A stretch of DNA of 64,000 nt from Flavobacterium hungaricum (GCF_015182285.1 NZ_PRDM01000006.1:186001-250000); one strand, 5' to 3'; positions 52,806-61,364 are shown, counted from the stretch's first letter. The notes: generated from the sequence alone by a model not told the origin. Numbers and translations are program-made.

Positions 52806-52821
52806 TACTGCAAAGTACTTT
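52799..52821. promoter_or_regulatory. candidate operator, copy 1 (ACTTTG-N5-CAAAGT)
   Basis: A 23-bp site, ACTTTG (52800-52805), 5 nt, CAAAGT (52811-52816), then ACTTT. It matches the site at 53760-53782 at 20 of 23 positions and overlaps the -7 promoter element. A dimeric regulator bound here would occlude transcription; the winged-helix protein encoded at 53447 is the obvious candidate. Confidence 0.65.
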
Positions 52822-52825
52822 AATT

Positions 52826-53440
52826 ATGAATCAAAAGCACCAAGAAGATTTAGCACATATTCGTTCCATGATGGAGCGCTCTTCAAGATTTATATCCTTA
52901 AGCGGACTTTCGGGAGTTTTTGCCGGACTTGCTGCTTTAATAGGCGGATTATATACCTATATGTTACTTGAGACTCGTGGAATAGGATATTTTAGAGGAC
53001 AAGACGTTGTTCTTTCTGATAATTTGGTTTCTCATTTAATTCTTGTTGCCTTAATAGTGCTGTTATTTGCTTTAACATTTGGGATATTCTTTACAATCAG
53101 AAAAAGTAAAAAATACAATTTACCAATTTGGACATCCGCAACTAAAAAAATGTTATTTAATTTAGCCGTACCGCTTGCAGCGGGAGGTATATTTTGTCTA
53201 GGTTTAATTTATCATGGGATCTACGGATTTATCGCACCAGCAACTTTAATATTTTATGGTCTTGCTGTAATAAATGCCGAAAAGTATACATTCTCAGATA
53301 TAAAATACCTTGGCTTTTCAGAACTGATATTAGGATGTATTTCGCTTTTTTATATAGGATATGGTCTTATTTTCTGGATTTTAGGATTCGGAATACTGCA
53401 TATTTTATATGGCTTAGTGATGTTCAAAAAATACAAATAA
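52826..53440 (+). CDS. hypothetical polytopic membrane protein
   Basis: A 204-residue protein when begun at ATG 52826, just after the promoter and operator. A soluble N-terminal helix (MNQKHQEDLAHIRSMMERSS) precedes about six hydrophobic segments; the last is WILGFGILHILYGLVMF. I do not recognise a named family. Its stop is 6 bp before the winged-helix regulator gene, so both are co-transcribed. This pairing suggests a regulated membrane function, perhaps linked to the DUF4153-like protein downstream. Confidence 0.75.
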   Translation: MNQKHQEDLAHIRSMMERSSRFISLSGLSGVFAGLAALIGGLYTYMLLETRGIGYFRGQDVVLSDNLVSHLILVALIVLLFALTFGIFFTIRKSKKYNLPIWTSATKKMLFNLAVPLAAGGIFCLGLIYHGIYGFIAPATLIFYGLAVINAEKYTFSDIKYLGFSELILGCISLFYIGYGLIFWILGFGILHILYGLVMFKKYK

Positions 53441-53446
53441 CCGCCA

Positions 53447-53737
53447 ATGGGAATCATTGATAAATTAAATAAAGATTTTGAAAGCCGTGTCAGACTGGGT
53501 ATAATGTCCGTTCTGATGGTCAACGACTGGGTAGACTTTACCGAGATGAAAACGCTTTTGGACATCACGGATGGTAATTTAGCAAGTCATTCTTCTGCGC
53601 TGGAAAAAGCGGCATATATCGAGGTTAAAAAAGAATTTGTGGGTAAAAAGCCCAAAACATCTTATAAAGTGACCGATTTGGGACGCGCAGCTTTTAAAGA
53701 ACACTTATCTTATCTGGAAAAACTAATGAAATCTTAA
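53447..53737 (+). CDS. winged-helix transcriptional regulator
   Basis: A 96-residue single-domain DNA-binding protein of the HTH_34-like (MarR/ArsR-related) type. The recognition region is VDFTEMKTLLDITDGNLASHSSALEKAAYIEV, spanning about residues 28-59, followed by the beta wing EFVGKKPKTSYKVTDLGR and a C-terminal dimerisation helix. There is no sensor domain. It lies between two genes whose promoters carry nearly identical palindromes, which implies that it controls itself and the downstream DUF4153-like gene. Confidence 0.88.
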   Translation: MGIIDKLNKDFESRVRLGIMSVLMVNDWVDFTEMKTLLDITDGNLASHSSALEKAAYIEVKKEFVGKKPKTSYKVTDLGRAAFKEHLSYLEKLMKS

Positions 53738-53759
53738 GAACTAAATTTTTTTGCCTAAA

Positions 53760-53782
53760 AACTTTGAAATACAAAGTACTTT
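53760..53782. promoter_or_regulatory. candidate operator, copy 2 (ACTTTG-N5-CAAAGT)
   Basis: ACTTTG (53761-53766), 5 nt, CAAAGT (53772-53777), then ACTTT. Identical to copy 1 at 20 of 23 positions and placed 33 nt before the start codon of the DUF4153-like gene. It begins just after the regulator's stop codon, so this gene probably has its own regulated promoter. Confidence 0.65.
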
Positions 53783-53814
53783 CAATTAAAAATAAAAACA
53801 AAAATACAATAGCC

Positions 53815-55215
53815 ATGAAAAAACATCAAATTATTTTCGTCAGCAGTTTGGTCTTTACACTGCTTTTTTACAATGAGACTCCTGGAATAAATCTTTCTAT
53901 TTTTGGAGTAATACTTACATTACTAGTTAGTTACTGTTTTCAGGAAAAATTCGTAAAACGATCTCATCTGGTTTTAGTCGTAACTTCTATTTTATCTTCG
54001 TTTGCTTTTGCCTGGTACGGCGATTTTGCCTCTTTTCTGGCTTTTGCTTTATCTGTTCTGTTTCTGCAATTTAAAACGCAGGACGGTGAACTTAAAATTC
54101 TTCAGATCTTTCCACTAATATTTTTAAACGCAGTTACCTCTCTAGGCCGCATTTTTATATTCAATCAATGGCTTCCAGAACGAAAAATTCATAACGATTT
54201 TGCCAAAAAGCTCGTGGCATTTGTTGTGATCCCAGTTATTTTCTTAGGTTTATTTTTTATTGTCTATTCGTTTGGGAGCAGTCACTTTTCGTCATTATTT
54301 ACAGACTATACCTTAGATATCGATTTACCAGAGCTGATCTTGATCTCGATTTTAGGATTTTACATTTCGTTTAGCTTCTGGAATTATTGGGTTCCAGAAC
54401 CTTGTTATCAATACAATTCAATGCTTAATAACGAGTTTTCCAATGTCTCTCAAATAAAAAAGGAAAGCACCTTTTCTTTTTTAGATCTTGATTTTGAAAG
54501 AAAAAGCGGCGTTGTAACATTGGTACTTTTAAACCTCATGCTTCTGGTATTTATTGGAACTTATAATTACGAGCAGTTTTTTGAAATCAAAAACACAGTA
54601 ATAAAAATGTCGGAGTTAAGCGCAGATACTCATGAAAGAGTAAATGCCGTTATATTTTCGATTCTGATGGCGGTTGGTGTAATTCTGTTTTACTTTAAAG
54701 GAGGCTTTAATTTTGATCCAGAAGCAACATCGCTTAAAAAGCTTGCCAAGCTCTGGATTGTCTTAAATATTGTCTTAATCATTAGCGCATTTGCTAAAAA
54801 TACTGAATACGTGTCCTTTTTCGGACTGACCTACAAACGTCTTGGGGTTTATGCTTTCTTAATTTTAGCGATCATCGGACTTATTCTAACTTTTTATAAA
54901 ATCGTAAAACAAAAAACGAATGCTTTTCTATTCAATCAAATGGTGTGGTATTTTTATGGAACCATTTTGCTTTGCAGCTATATTAATTGGGGAAATATAG
55001 TAACAAATTATAATATTTCTGTAAACAAAGGCCTAGAGCCTGTTTTCTTAAGCGGCTTAAATTTTAACGATGAAGCCCGTAGAGCTTACTTTGCTAAAAA
55101 TCATTTGAATGGAGAAATAAACGAAGTAATGCGAGAAAAGCAGATTCGATCTTACCAAAACAGCACCTTTCTATCTAAGGCTTTGTATTATGAGTTTATT
55201 GAGAAAAGAGAATAA
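53815..55215 (+). CDS. DUF4153/DUF4173-like multi-span membrane protein
   Basis: A 466-residue polytopic membrane protein (start ATG 53815; an in-frame ATG at 53764 lies inside the operator). About twelve hydrophobic segments are seen. The block AKKLVAFVVIPVIFLGLFFIVYSFGSS, near residue 130, and LTYKRLGVYAFLILAIIGLILTF resemble DUF4153/DUF4173 proteins. A soluble C-terminal tail (SGLNFNDEARRAYFAKNHL..) is also typical. Function unknown. Its own operator copy couples it to the upstream winged-helix regulator. Confidence 0.8.
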   Translation: MKKHQIIFVSSLVFTLLFYNETPGINLSIFGVILTLLVSYCFQEKFVKRSHLVLVVTSILSSFAFAWYGDFASFLAFALSVLFLQFKTQDGELKILQIFPLIFLNAVTSLGRIFIFNQWLPERKIHNDFAKKLVAFVVIPVIFLGLFFIVYSFGSSHFSSLFTDYTLDIDLPELILISILGFYISFSFWNYWVPEPCYQYNSMLNNEFSNVSQIKKESTFSFLDLDFERKSGVVTLVLLNLMLLVFIGTYNYEQFFEIKNTVIKMSELSADTHERVNAVIFSILMAVGVILFYFKGGFNFDPEATSLKKLAKLWIVLNIVLIISAFAKNTEYVSFFGLTYKRLGVYAFLILAIIGLILTFYKIVKQKTNAFLFNQMVWYFYGTILLCSYINWGNIVTNYNISVNKGLEPVFLSGLNFNDEARRAYFAKNHLNGEINEVMREKQIRSYQNSTFLSKALYYEFIEKRE

Positions 55216-55238
55216 GTAAGAATTGTTTTTGTTTGGAT

Positions 55239-55266
55239 TCCCATCTTTCGAGATGGGATTTTTTTT
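55239..55266 (+). terminator. terminator with TTCG tetraloop
   Basis: TCCCATCT-TTCG-AGATGGGA perfect 8-bp stem with a stable UUCG loop and a T run. Confidence 0.9.
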
Positions 55267-55360
55267 AACCATTTGTTTCAAAAACGTTAATTTAAGTTGT
55301 TTGTCTGATTATTTATGCTATTTAACGATTGTTTATTAAAAGTTATAGGAAAATCTTTAT

Positions 55361-55368
55361 TATATTTG
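55361..55368 (+). promoter_or_regulatory. -7 element for gene 55468
   Basis: TATATTTG, with a leader of about 95 nt; no consensus TTG at -33. Confidence 0.4.
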
Positions 55369-55467
55369 ATTCTTGAAAATCTTGCTTTTTTTTGCTTTTA
55401 CTGTAAGAAATTAAAGTAAATCATAAGATTTTTATTATTCTATTAATTTAACCCAAAAACAATCACC

Positions 55468-55974
55468 ATGTCAAACATTACCCCTAAACCGCTTTCTCCA
55501 ACAGACAAAATTTATCCTCCAGGTGAAAAAATGAAACCTGAAAGTATAAATAGAATAACAAAAAAATTACCGGTAAGTTTTCCGGAGAATAAATCACCAA
55601 TCCCTTTTTCTCCAATTGTTCAGGCTACATTAATGAAGGATGGAACGTTTCAAGTTAGGGCTGTTTTTTTGGTTGCTCGTAAACCGAAAGGACAAAAAGA
55701 CGATGAAGACCATAAAGAAGATGAATTAGATTTTGATATTTATCAAAATTGGTATATAGATCTTGATGGACAGCGTCAGCTTCAGTTTTTTATAGCTTAT
55801 GATATATTGGATGATCCAGAACCAGATTTTGATGTTTATGAAACAAGTTTTAAAGCTAAACCGTATCCTTATGGAAAAGATACATTTGCTACTATAAAAA
55901 CAATTCAAACATTTTTGTGGGATATAGATCCAGTTTCGTCTCGTGGAACTGAAACTAATGTACAGCATGGGTAA
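55468..55974 (+). CDS. hypothetical protein
   Basis: A 168-residue soluble protein without signal peptide. The N-terminal third is proline- and lysine-rich (SNITPKPLSPTDKIYPPGEK), then comes a beta-rich domain with an acidic loop (KGQKDDEDHKEDELDFD), an aromatic stretch (YQNWYIDLDGQRQLQFF) and a final helical segment. I do not recognise a family. It is isolated between a terminator and the sensor-kinase gene 60 bp downstream. Confidence 0.6.
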   Translation: MSNITPKPLSPTDKIYPPGEKMKPESINRITKKLPVSFPENKSPIPFSPIVQATLMKDGTFQVRAVFLVARKPKGQKDDEDHKEDELDFDIYQNWYIDLDGQRQLQFFIAYDILDDPEPDFDVYETSFKAKPYPYGKDTFATIKTIQTFLWDIDPVSSRGTETNVQHG

Positions 55975-56073
55975 ATATAAATTAAATCCATTCTTAAAAT
56001 TGAAATACAACATTGCTAACACGATGTTGCATTAATGTTATTACTATTAGGTGAAATAATGCATAGCAGTAAA

Positions 56074-57816
56074 ATGATTAGAATTAAATTGTTTATTACT
56101 CCATTATTACTACTCTTTTCTGTTTGTCTTTTTTCTCAGATACAGCGAAATGAAGAATCTTTGATTTATAAAGAAATTAAAGCAAAATCAGAACAATTTA
56201 AGGAGGACGCCAATTTTGATAAAGCTCAAAGTTTTTTTAGAGATAGTAATTGGGATTCGACGCTAGTCTATTCAATGAAGACAATAAGCAGTTCAAAAAA
56301 TAAAGAGCTGATAGATTATAGTCATTATTTTAGAGGAATTAGTTTTCAGGAAAAAAAACTGCTTGGAGAATCTAGAAAAGAGTTTGGTGAAATTTCAGAA
56401 AATTTTCTGTTTCATCATAAAGTAAAATTAAAATTAGGAGAAATTGCATTGCAACAGAAGCAGTATAATGCAGCTTTACAATTTTTTCAACAAGTTGAAA
56501 AAATTTCAGAAAGCTTTTCTTCCGATATTAAAAATAGTACTGTCCTGCATAATATTGGCCTATGTTATCTACATCTGGAAAGATTTGACAAAGCGGAACA
56601 GTATTTATTTAAAAGTGCCAAACTGCAAGAAATAGAAAAAGATAGTTTATTGCTTGTTGGTTCTTACATGGATATTGCTACTTTTTATTATGATCAATAC
56701 AAGGACAGTCAGGCAATTCCCTATTTTAAGAAAGCTTATGAACTTTCCAAAAAAATAAAATCTTTTGAGCTTAAACGTACTGCCACCTTAAACATGGCTG
56801 TAGTTGAAGAAAACAGAAAGAATTTTTCCCAGGCTTTGGTTTACAGAAAAGAATACGAAGCTTGGAAAGATTCTTTAAACGATCAAAATAAAGTTTGGGC
56901 AATTGCAGATTTGGAAAAAAAGTTTGCGGTACAGCAAAAACAAAAAGAAGTCAATGTTCTTGCCGCCGAAAATAAAGCAAAAATTGCCGAAAGAAATGGG
57001 TTTATCATTTCTTCGGCTTTATTGCTGATTTTGTTTGGAACCGGAGTTTATTTTTACAGACAGAAAATTAGAAGCAGTAAAATTATTTTAAAGCAGAAAA
57101 ACGAATTAGATGAGTTAAATGCGACAAAAGATAAATTGTTTTCTATCGTAAGTCATGATTTGCGTTCGTCTGTAAATGCTTTAAAAACAAGCAACAGCAA
57201 ATTGTTGGAAAGTCTGGAGAGTAAAAACTTTTCAGAACTCGATGTTTTGCTTCATAATAATAGTACAATTGCAAACGGTGCTTATAATTTACTAGATAAT
57301 CTGCTCAATTGGGCTTTGTTACAAACGAAACAAGCTTATTTTTATCAGGAATCTTTGCATCTGTCGTCGATTGTAAAACATGTGGAGTACAACTATAAAC
57401 CTTTAATGCTGAATAAAAACATTGATTTTAAAAGCAATGTTGATAGTTCAGATTATGTGTTTGCGGATATGGATTCTGTGAAAATTACGATTCGTAATTT
57501 TCTGGACAATGCAATTAAATTCTCTAAAGAAAACGGATCTATTTCTATTTATTCAAAACCTTCAACAGAAGAGTTTTGCTATTTGGTCATAGAGGATACA
57601 GGTTTAGGAATGAATAATGCAACAAGAGAAGAATTGCTGAAAGATACAGTACTGCTTTCTAAAAAGAAAAATGACGATATCATTGGGACTGGTCTCGGAT
57701 TACAATTGTGTAAAAGCATGATTCACAAAAATGGCGGTAAATTGGACATAGAAAGTGAAGAGGGCGTAGGAACAAAAATTATTATTGCATTACAAAAGTT
57801 TAAAAATCATGGATAA
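56074..57816 (+). CDS. TPR sensor histidine kinase
   Basis: A 580-residue kinase from ATG 56074 (alternative in-frame starts are at 56035 and 56059). A signal/anchor segment (LLLLFSVCLFSQ) is followed by periplasmic tetratricopeptide-type repeats (about residues 60-280; e.g. AALQFFQQVEKI, HNIGLCYLHLERFDKAEQYL, SYMDIATFYYDQYKDSQAIPYFKKAYEL). Then come a membrane span (GFIISSALLLILFGTGVYFY), a dimerisation/H-box with SIVSHDLRSSVNALKTS, and an ATPase with NFLDNAIKFS, DTGLGM and GTGLGLQL. Its partner regulator overlaps by 8 nt. The signal is unknown. Confidence 0.92.
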   Translation: MIRIKLFITPLLLLFSVCLFSQIQRNEESLIYKEIKAKSEQFKEDANFDKAQSFFRDSNWDSTLVYSMKTISSSKNKELIDYSHYFRGISFQEKKLLGESRKEFGEISENFLFHHKVKLKLGEIALQQKQYNAALQFFQQVEKISESFSSDIKNSTVLHNIGLCYLHLERFDKAEQYLFKSAKLQEIEKDSLLLVGSYMDIATFYYDQYKDSQAIPYFKKAYELSKKIKSFELKRTATLNMAVVEENRKNFSQALVYRKEYEAWKDSLNDQNKVWAIADLEKKFAVQQKQKEVNVLAAENKAKIAERNGFIISSALLLILFGTGVYFYRQKIRSSKIILKQKNELDELNATKDKLFSIVSHDLRSSVNALKTSNSKLLESLESKNFSELDVLLHNNSTIANGAYNLLDNLLNWALLQTKQAYFYQESLHLSSIVKHVEYNYKPLMLNKNIDFKSNVDSSDYVFADMDSVKITIRNFLDNAIKFSKENGSISIYSKPSTEEFCYLVIEDTGLGMNNATREELLKDTVLLSKKKNDDIIGTGLGLQLCKSMIHKNGGKLDIESEEGVGTKIIIALQKFKNHG

Positions 57817-58555
57817 TATAAATGTACTGATTATTGAAGACACGGCAGCAGAAAGTGATGCACTCGTAAAAGTACTTACAGATAATAATTATAATATTGT
57901 CGGTATTGCATCTACTTATAATGAAGCGCTTACAATGTTTTATAACAATGTTGTCGATATTGTGGTGATTGATGTTTTTCTGGACGGAAAACCAGATGGA
58001 ATTACTTTTGCGGAAACGATAAATATTGTTCCTAACAGTGTAAAACCTTTTGTGTTTTTAACTTCGTCTAAAGATCGTCAGATTTTTGAGAGAGCCAAAC
58101 TCACCAAACCGTTTAGTTTTTTGATGAAGCCTTTTAATGAATTGGAAATTCTATACGCTATGGAAATGGCTGTAGAGAAATTCTACGAACAGTTAAATGT
58201 TTTTCATAGCGAAGATCAAAATACGGTTGTAAGCAACGATTCGCTCTTCATCAAAAAAAAGAAAGCCTTAAAAAAGGTTTATATGGAAGATATCGTGTAC
58301 ATCGAAGTAGAAGATCGTTATTGCAATATCATAACCGATACAGAAAAGTTTGTAATTCTTATTTCGCTGACCAAAATAATGGAACTTTTAGATCCGACAC
58401 AGTTTATTAGAACCCATCGCAATTTTATTGTAAATGCTAGTAAAATTATGGAAATCGTTTTGGGTGATAATCTGATTGTTTTAAAAGGGAACCACCATGT
58501 AACGCTGAGCGAAAAATATAAAGATGTAATCAGTAAGTTTATAGTACTGAGATAA
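57809..58555 (+). CDS. LytTR-family response regulator
   Basis: A 248-residue two-component regulator starting at ATG 57809, which overlaps the 3' end of the kinase gene. The receiver domain has the phosphorylatable Asp55 in IVVIDVFLDG, acidic pocket IEDTAAESD and the conserved Lys in FLMKPFNE. The C-terminal LytTR DNA-binding domain runs from about residue 150 (SLFIKKKKALKKVYMEDIVYIE) and includes FIRTHRNFIVNASKI. It probably controls genes elsewhere; no operator could be assigned in the window. LytTR regulators more often pair with the LytS-type kinases than with a HisKA-like kinase as here. Confidence 0.93.
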   Translation: MDNINVLIIEDTAAESDALVKVLTDNNYNIVGIASTYNEALTMFYNNVVDIVVIDVFLDGKPDGITFAETINIVPNSVKPFVFLTSSKDRQIFERAKLTKPFSFLMKPFNELEILYAMEMAVEKFYEQLNVFHSEDQNTVVSNDSLFIKKKKALKKVYMEDIVYIEVEDRYCNIITDTEKFVILISLTKIMELLDPTQFIRTHRNFIVNASKIMEIVLGDNLIVLKGNHHVTLSEKYKDVISKFIVLR

Positions 58556-58569
58556 ATTGAATTCATAAA

Positions 58570-58600
58570 AGAAAAAGGGCGCTAAATTTAGTGCCCTTTA
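58570..58600. terminator. bidirectional terminator
   Basis: AAAGGGCGCTAAA / TTTAGTGCCCTTT stem, A-rich left and T-rich right, between the converging regulator and rluF genes. Confidence 0.8.
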
Positions 58601-58604
58601 TTAT

Positions 58605-59414
58605 TTAATCTCTTTTTCTTCTAAAGCGAGGATCATTTTTATTGATAAAAGTAGTCCTTCTGCTCGGAATTTCGGGTTTTGGCAAACTTGCTTCTTCTGT
58701 TTTACTAGAAGGTGCTATTAATTGGTTTAACTCTTTAATTTCATTATCAGACAAATCACGGTAGCGTCCAACAGGAACATCCAGCGAAATATTTATGATT
58801 CGAATACGTTTTAAAGCAGTTACCTCATAGCCCAAATATTCGCACATTCTACGAATCTGACGATTCAGACCTTGTGTCAAAATAATCTTGAAAGTGTTTT
58901 TGCTGATCTGCTCCACTTTACATTTTCGAGTTACAGTATCCAAAATTGGAACTCCATTTCCCATTCTTTGTATAAAACGTTCTGTAATCGGTTTGTTTAC
59001 CGTAACCGTATATTCTTTTTCGTGATTGTTTCTTGCACGAAGAATTTTGTTTACAATATCTCCGTCATTAGTCATAAAAATTAAACCCTCACTGGCTTTA
59101 TCCAATCTCCCGATCGGGAAAATACGTTTTGGGTAATTAATATAATCAACAATATTGTTTCGCACTTCTAAATTAGTAGTACACTCAATTCCGACAGGTT
59201 TATTAAAAGCCAGATAAACCAGTTTTTCGTGCTTTTCTACAATTAACTTTCCGTCTATGCGCACTTCATCATCTGGCGAAACTTTAGTTCCCATTTCAGG
59301 TACAGCACCATTTATCGTCACGCGTCCTTCTTCGATTAATTTATCGGCTTCACGACGAGAACAATAACCGGTTTCTCCAATAAATTTATTGAGACGTTTT
59401 AGATTTTCTTCCAT
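58605..59414 (-). CDS. rluF: 23S rRNA pseudouridine synthase RluF-type
   Basis: A 269-residue pseudouridine synthase. The N-terminal S4 RNA-binding domain contains RLNKFIGETGYCSRREADKL, residues 7-26. The catalytic domain has FNKPVGIECTT, the catalytic Asp105 in IGRLDKASEG, VNKILRARNNHEKEY and GLNRQIRRMCEYLG. These blocks match RluF, which modifies U2604 of 23S rRNA (E. coli numbering). The C-terminal ~45 residues are a basic tail. A -7 element (TACTTTTG, 59419-59426 on the minus strand) lies only about 5 nt before the ATG, so the mRNA may be leaderless or nearly so. Confidence 0.92.
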   Translation of the reverse strand: MEENLKRLNKFIGETGYCSRREADKLIEEGRVTINGAVPEMGTKVSPDDEVRIDGKLIVEKHEKLVYLAFNKPVGIECTTNLEVRNNIVDYINYPKRIFPIGRLDKASEGLIFMTNDGDIVNKILRARNNHEKEYTVTVNKPITERFIQRMGNGVPILDTVTRKCKVEQISKNTFKIILTQGLNRQIRRMCEYLGYEVTALKRIRIINISLDVPVGRYRDLSDNEIKELNQLIAPSSKTEEASLPKPEIPSRRTTFINKNDPRFRRKRD

Positions 59415-59453
59415 ACTGCAAAAGTAAATAAAATTTAGGACTTCTTAGAATGA

Positions 59454-59534
59454 GCTTCGACTTCGCTCAGCCTGACAAAGGAAATTAATCTGCTTCATAA
59501 AAAAAACGTTGTGCCTTTGAGCCTTTGCGGCTAT
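59454..59534. repeat. solo repeat fragments (TCGACTTCGCTCAG and CTTTGCGGCTATG types)
   Basis: 59454-59477 holds one arm of the palindrome family arrayed at 23386-23895 (GCTTCGACTTCGCTCAGCCT). At 59515-59534 the sequence TTTGAGCCTTTGCGGCTATG repeats the fragment at 45684-45703. Both lie at the 3' end of the hydrolase gene that ends at 59531, so its last codons overlap repeat sequence. Confidence 0.7.
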
Positions 59535-60439
59535 GAACTTGAACCTTCAGAAAAAAGAAACTCAAGTACTTTATCATACAATTCTTCGTCATGCATTCCG
59601 TGTCCCAAACCTGTGGTTTCAATAAACTGGCTGTTTTTCCAGTTGCTGGCTATTTTTTTTCCTTCTTCAAATGCTACAATTTTATCTGAGACGTCGTGTG
59701 CAACAAACCCTGGAATTGTAATTCCTGTTGCAAATTTTTGTCCTGAAAAATCTTCGAGTTTAAAATTAAAATGAGTTAAAAAACGGTTTTCAAGCAGTGA
59801 AAACATTTTGGAGTTTAAGCTCAGCATCGATACATAATTGTCGATCAAGGTTTTTAAATCTGACGGAGCGCCAAGAACCACCATTTTATTAATGCTTGTA
59901 TTTGGAAATAAATATTGGTGATAAACACAGGCATTACCGCCAATAGAATGACCGATTATAATTTCGGGCTGGTATTTTTCTACCGCTTTGTTTATAAATT
60001 CGGCATACAACGGAACATTAAATTCTTTTCCGCTGCTTTGTCCATGTGCAGGTGCATCGAGTGCTATAATGGTACTTCCTGATTTTTGAAGATGTGGTAA
60101 TGTCTTTTTCCAGCGCGAAGAATTACTTTCCCAGCCGTGAACCAGTAGAATTTTGGTTTCGTTTCCTTTCCAGATGTAGGTTTGAAAATGATGTTCGTTA
60201 TGATGAAACGTTTCTGTTTGGGTATTTCTTAAGATTTTAGGAAGCTTTTCTTTTTTTAATCTGCCCAGTCTAGGCTGGCTGAAAAGCGCATACGAAAGCT
60301 CAACAGCTTTTTGAGGGCGTACGTAACTCAAAAAGTTAATGTAGGAGCCAACGGATTTTAATGTGATAAAACGAATTCCTTTTTTAATTCCCAAAACTAA
60401 AATTTTTTCTAAAGGTAAAAGGTCTGCCGCGAATTGCAC
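59531..60439 (-). CDS. alpha/beta hydrolase
   Basis: A 302-residue alpha/beta-hydrolase. The start is GTG at 60439; no in-frame ATG exists until deep in the fold, so a non-ATG start is required. The segment LLVHGWESNSSRW is the oxyanion/HG region, the nucleophile lies in IIGHSIGGNA, the acid in FVAHDVSDKIV and the histidine in TTGLGHGMHD. About 65 residues precede the fold. It belongs to the broad esterase/thioesterase group; substrate unknown. Its 3' end runs into dispersed repeat sequence at 59515-59534. Confidence 0.82.
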   Translation of the reverse strand: MQFAADLLPLEKILVLGIKKGIRFITLKSVGSYINFLSYVRPQKAVELSYALFSQPRLGRLKKEKLPKILRNTQTETFHHNEHHFQTYIWKGNETKILLVHGWESNSSRWKKTLPHLQKSGSTIIALDAPAHGQSSGKEFNVPLYAEFINKAVEKYQPEIIIGHSIGGNACVYHQYLFPNTSINKMVVLGAPSDLKTLIDNYVSMLSLNSKMFSLLENRFLTHFNFKLEDFSGQKFATGITIPGFVAHDVSDKIVAFEEGKKIASNWKNSQFIETTGLGHGMHDEELYDKVLEFLFSEGSSS

Positions 60440-60555
60440 AAATTAATGCGAATTTTTTATTCACATTATTATGTACAAAATGATTAGTGAAAATTAGTGC
60501 AATTGCTGCGCCAGTTCGCTATCGCTCGGGTCGTGGCAAAAAAAAAGACAAAAAA

Positions 60556-60579
60556 AAATCCCGATTTAAATCGGGATTT
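60556..60579 (-). terminator. terminator of the nif3-coiled-coil operon
   Basis: AAATCCCGATTT / AAATCGGGATTT perfect palindrome preceded by an A run (a T run on the minus strand). Confidence 0.85.
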
Positions 60580-60584
60580 GATAT

Positions 60585-61364
60585 TTAGAATTTTGTGAAC
60601 AATTGTTCCATTTTTTCTTTTTCTTCATCTGCTAAAGCAGTATCAACTAAAATTCTTCCAGAATGCTCATCAGTAATGATTTTTTTTCTTGAAGCAATTT
60701 CTACTTGTGTTTGTGGTGGAATCGTGAAGAAAGATCCTGCAGAGGCTCCTCTTTCAATAGAAACTACAGCCAATCCGTTACGAACACTAGTTCTGATTCT
60801 TGTGTAAGCAGCCAATAATCTGTCTTCGATTTGTGCAGCAAACTCAGCAGATTTCTCAGTCAAGAATAATTCTTCTTTTTGAGTTTCAGCCATAATTGCA
60901 TCCAATTCAGATTTTTTATGTTTCAAATGAGAGCTTTTAGCATCAAGTTTTTCTTTTAAATTAGAAATAACTTCTTTTTTGTGCTCGATAGAAGCTTTCA
61001 TTTCTTTGATTTGCTTTTCAGCCAATTGAATTTCTAATTCTTGAAATTCAACCTCTTTTGTCAAAGAATTAAATTCTCTGTTATTACGAACAGATTCTTG
61101 TTGTTTAGTGTATTTTTTGATCACCTCTTTATGCTCATCAATAGCATTTTTCTTTGCTTTGATTTGCTCCTCAATTACTTCAAGTTCACCTTTCAGTTTT
61201 TCTGAACGTGTGCTTAAGCCCGCAACTTCATCTTCTAAATCTTCAACCTCTAAAGGAAGTTCTCCTCTAACGTTTCTGATTTCGTCAATTCTAGAGTCAA
61301 TAAGCTGTAAATCATATATTGCTCTTAACTTGTCCTCAACACTTAATTCTTTCGTATTCGTCAT
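60585..61364 (-). CDS. coiled-coil protein of the C4 zinc-ribbon family, cysteines lost
   Basis: A 259-residue protein. Residues about 30-175 are a long antiparallel coiled coil (heptad Leu/Ile/Glu/Lys pattern). The C-terminal part is recognisable as the zf-RING_7-type C4 zinc ribbon by the conserved TIPPQTQVEI and HSGRILVD. However, the four expected cysteines are gone: the first pair reads AGSFF and the second TDEHSG. The protein has no cysteine at all, so it cannot bind zinc in the usual way. It begins 3 bp after the nif3 stop, a gene pair common in Bacteroidota. Nucleic-acid binding is suspected for the family, not shown. Confidence 0.85.
   Translation of the reverse strand: MTNTKELSVEDKLRAIYDLQLIDSRIDEIRNVRGELPLEVEDLEDEVAGLSTRSEKLKGELEVIEEQIKAKKNAIDEHKEVIKKYTKQQESVRNNREFNSLTKEVEFQELEIQLAEKQIKEMKASIEHKKEVISNLKEKLDAKSSHLKHKKSELDAIMAETQKEELFLTEKSAEFAAQIEDRLLAAYTRIRTSVRNGLAVVSIERGASAGSFFTIPPQTQVEIASRKKIITDEHSGRILVDTALADEEKEKMEQLFTKF

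Noticed and set aside
55975..56073. Operator-like CAACAT / ATGTTG inverted repeat before the kinase gene
   Set aside because: Short, imperfectly extended and overlapping possible start codons; too weak to call a regulatory site.
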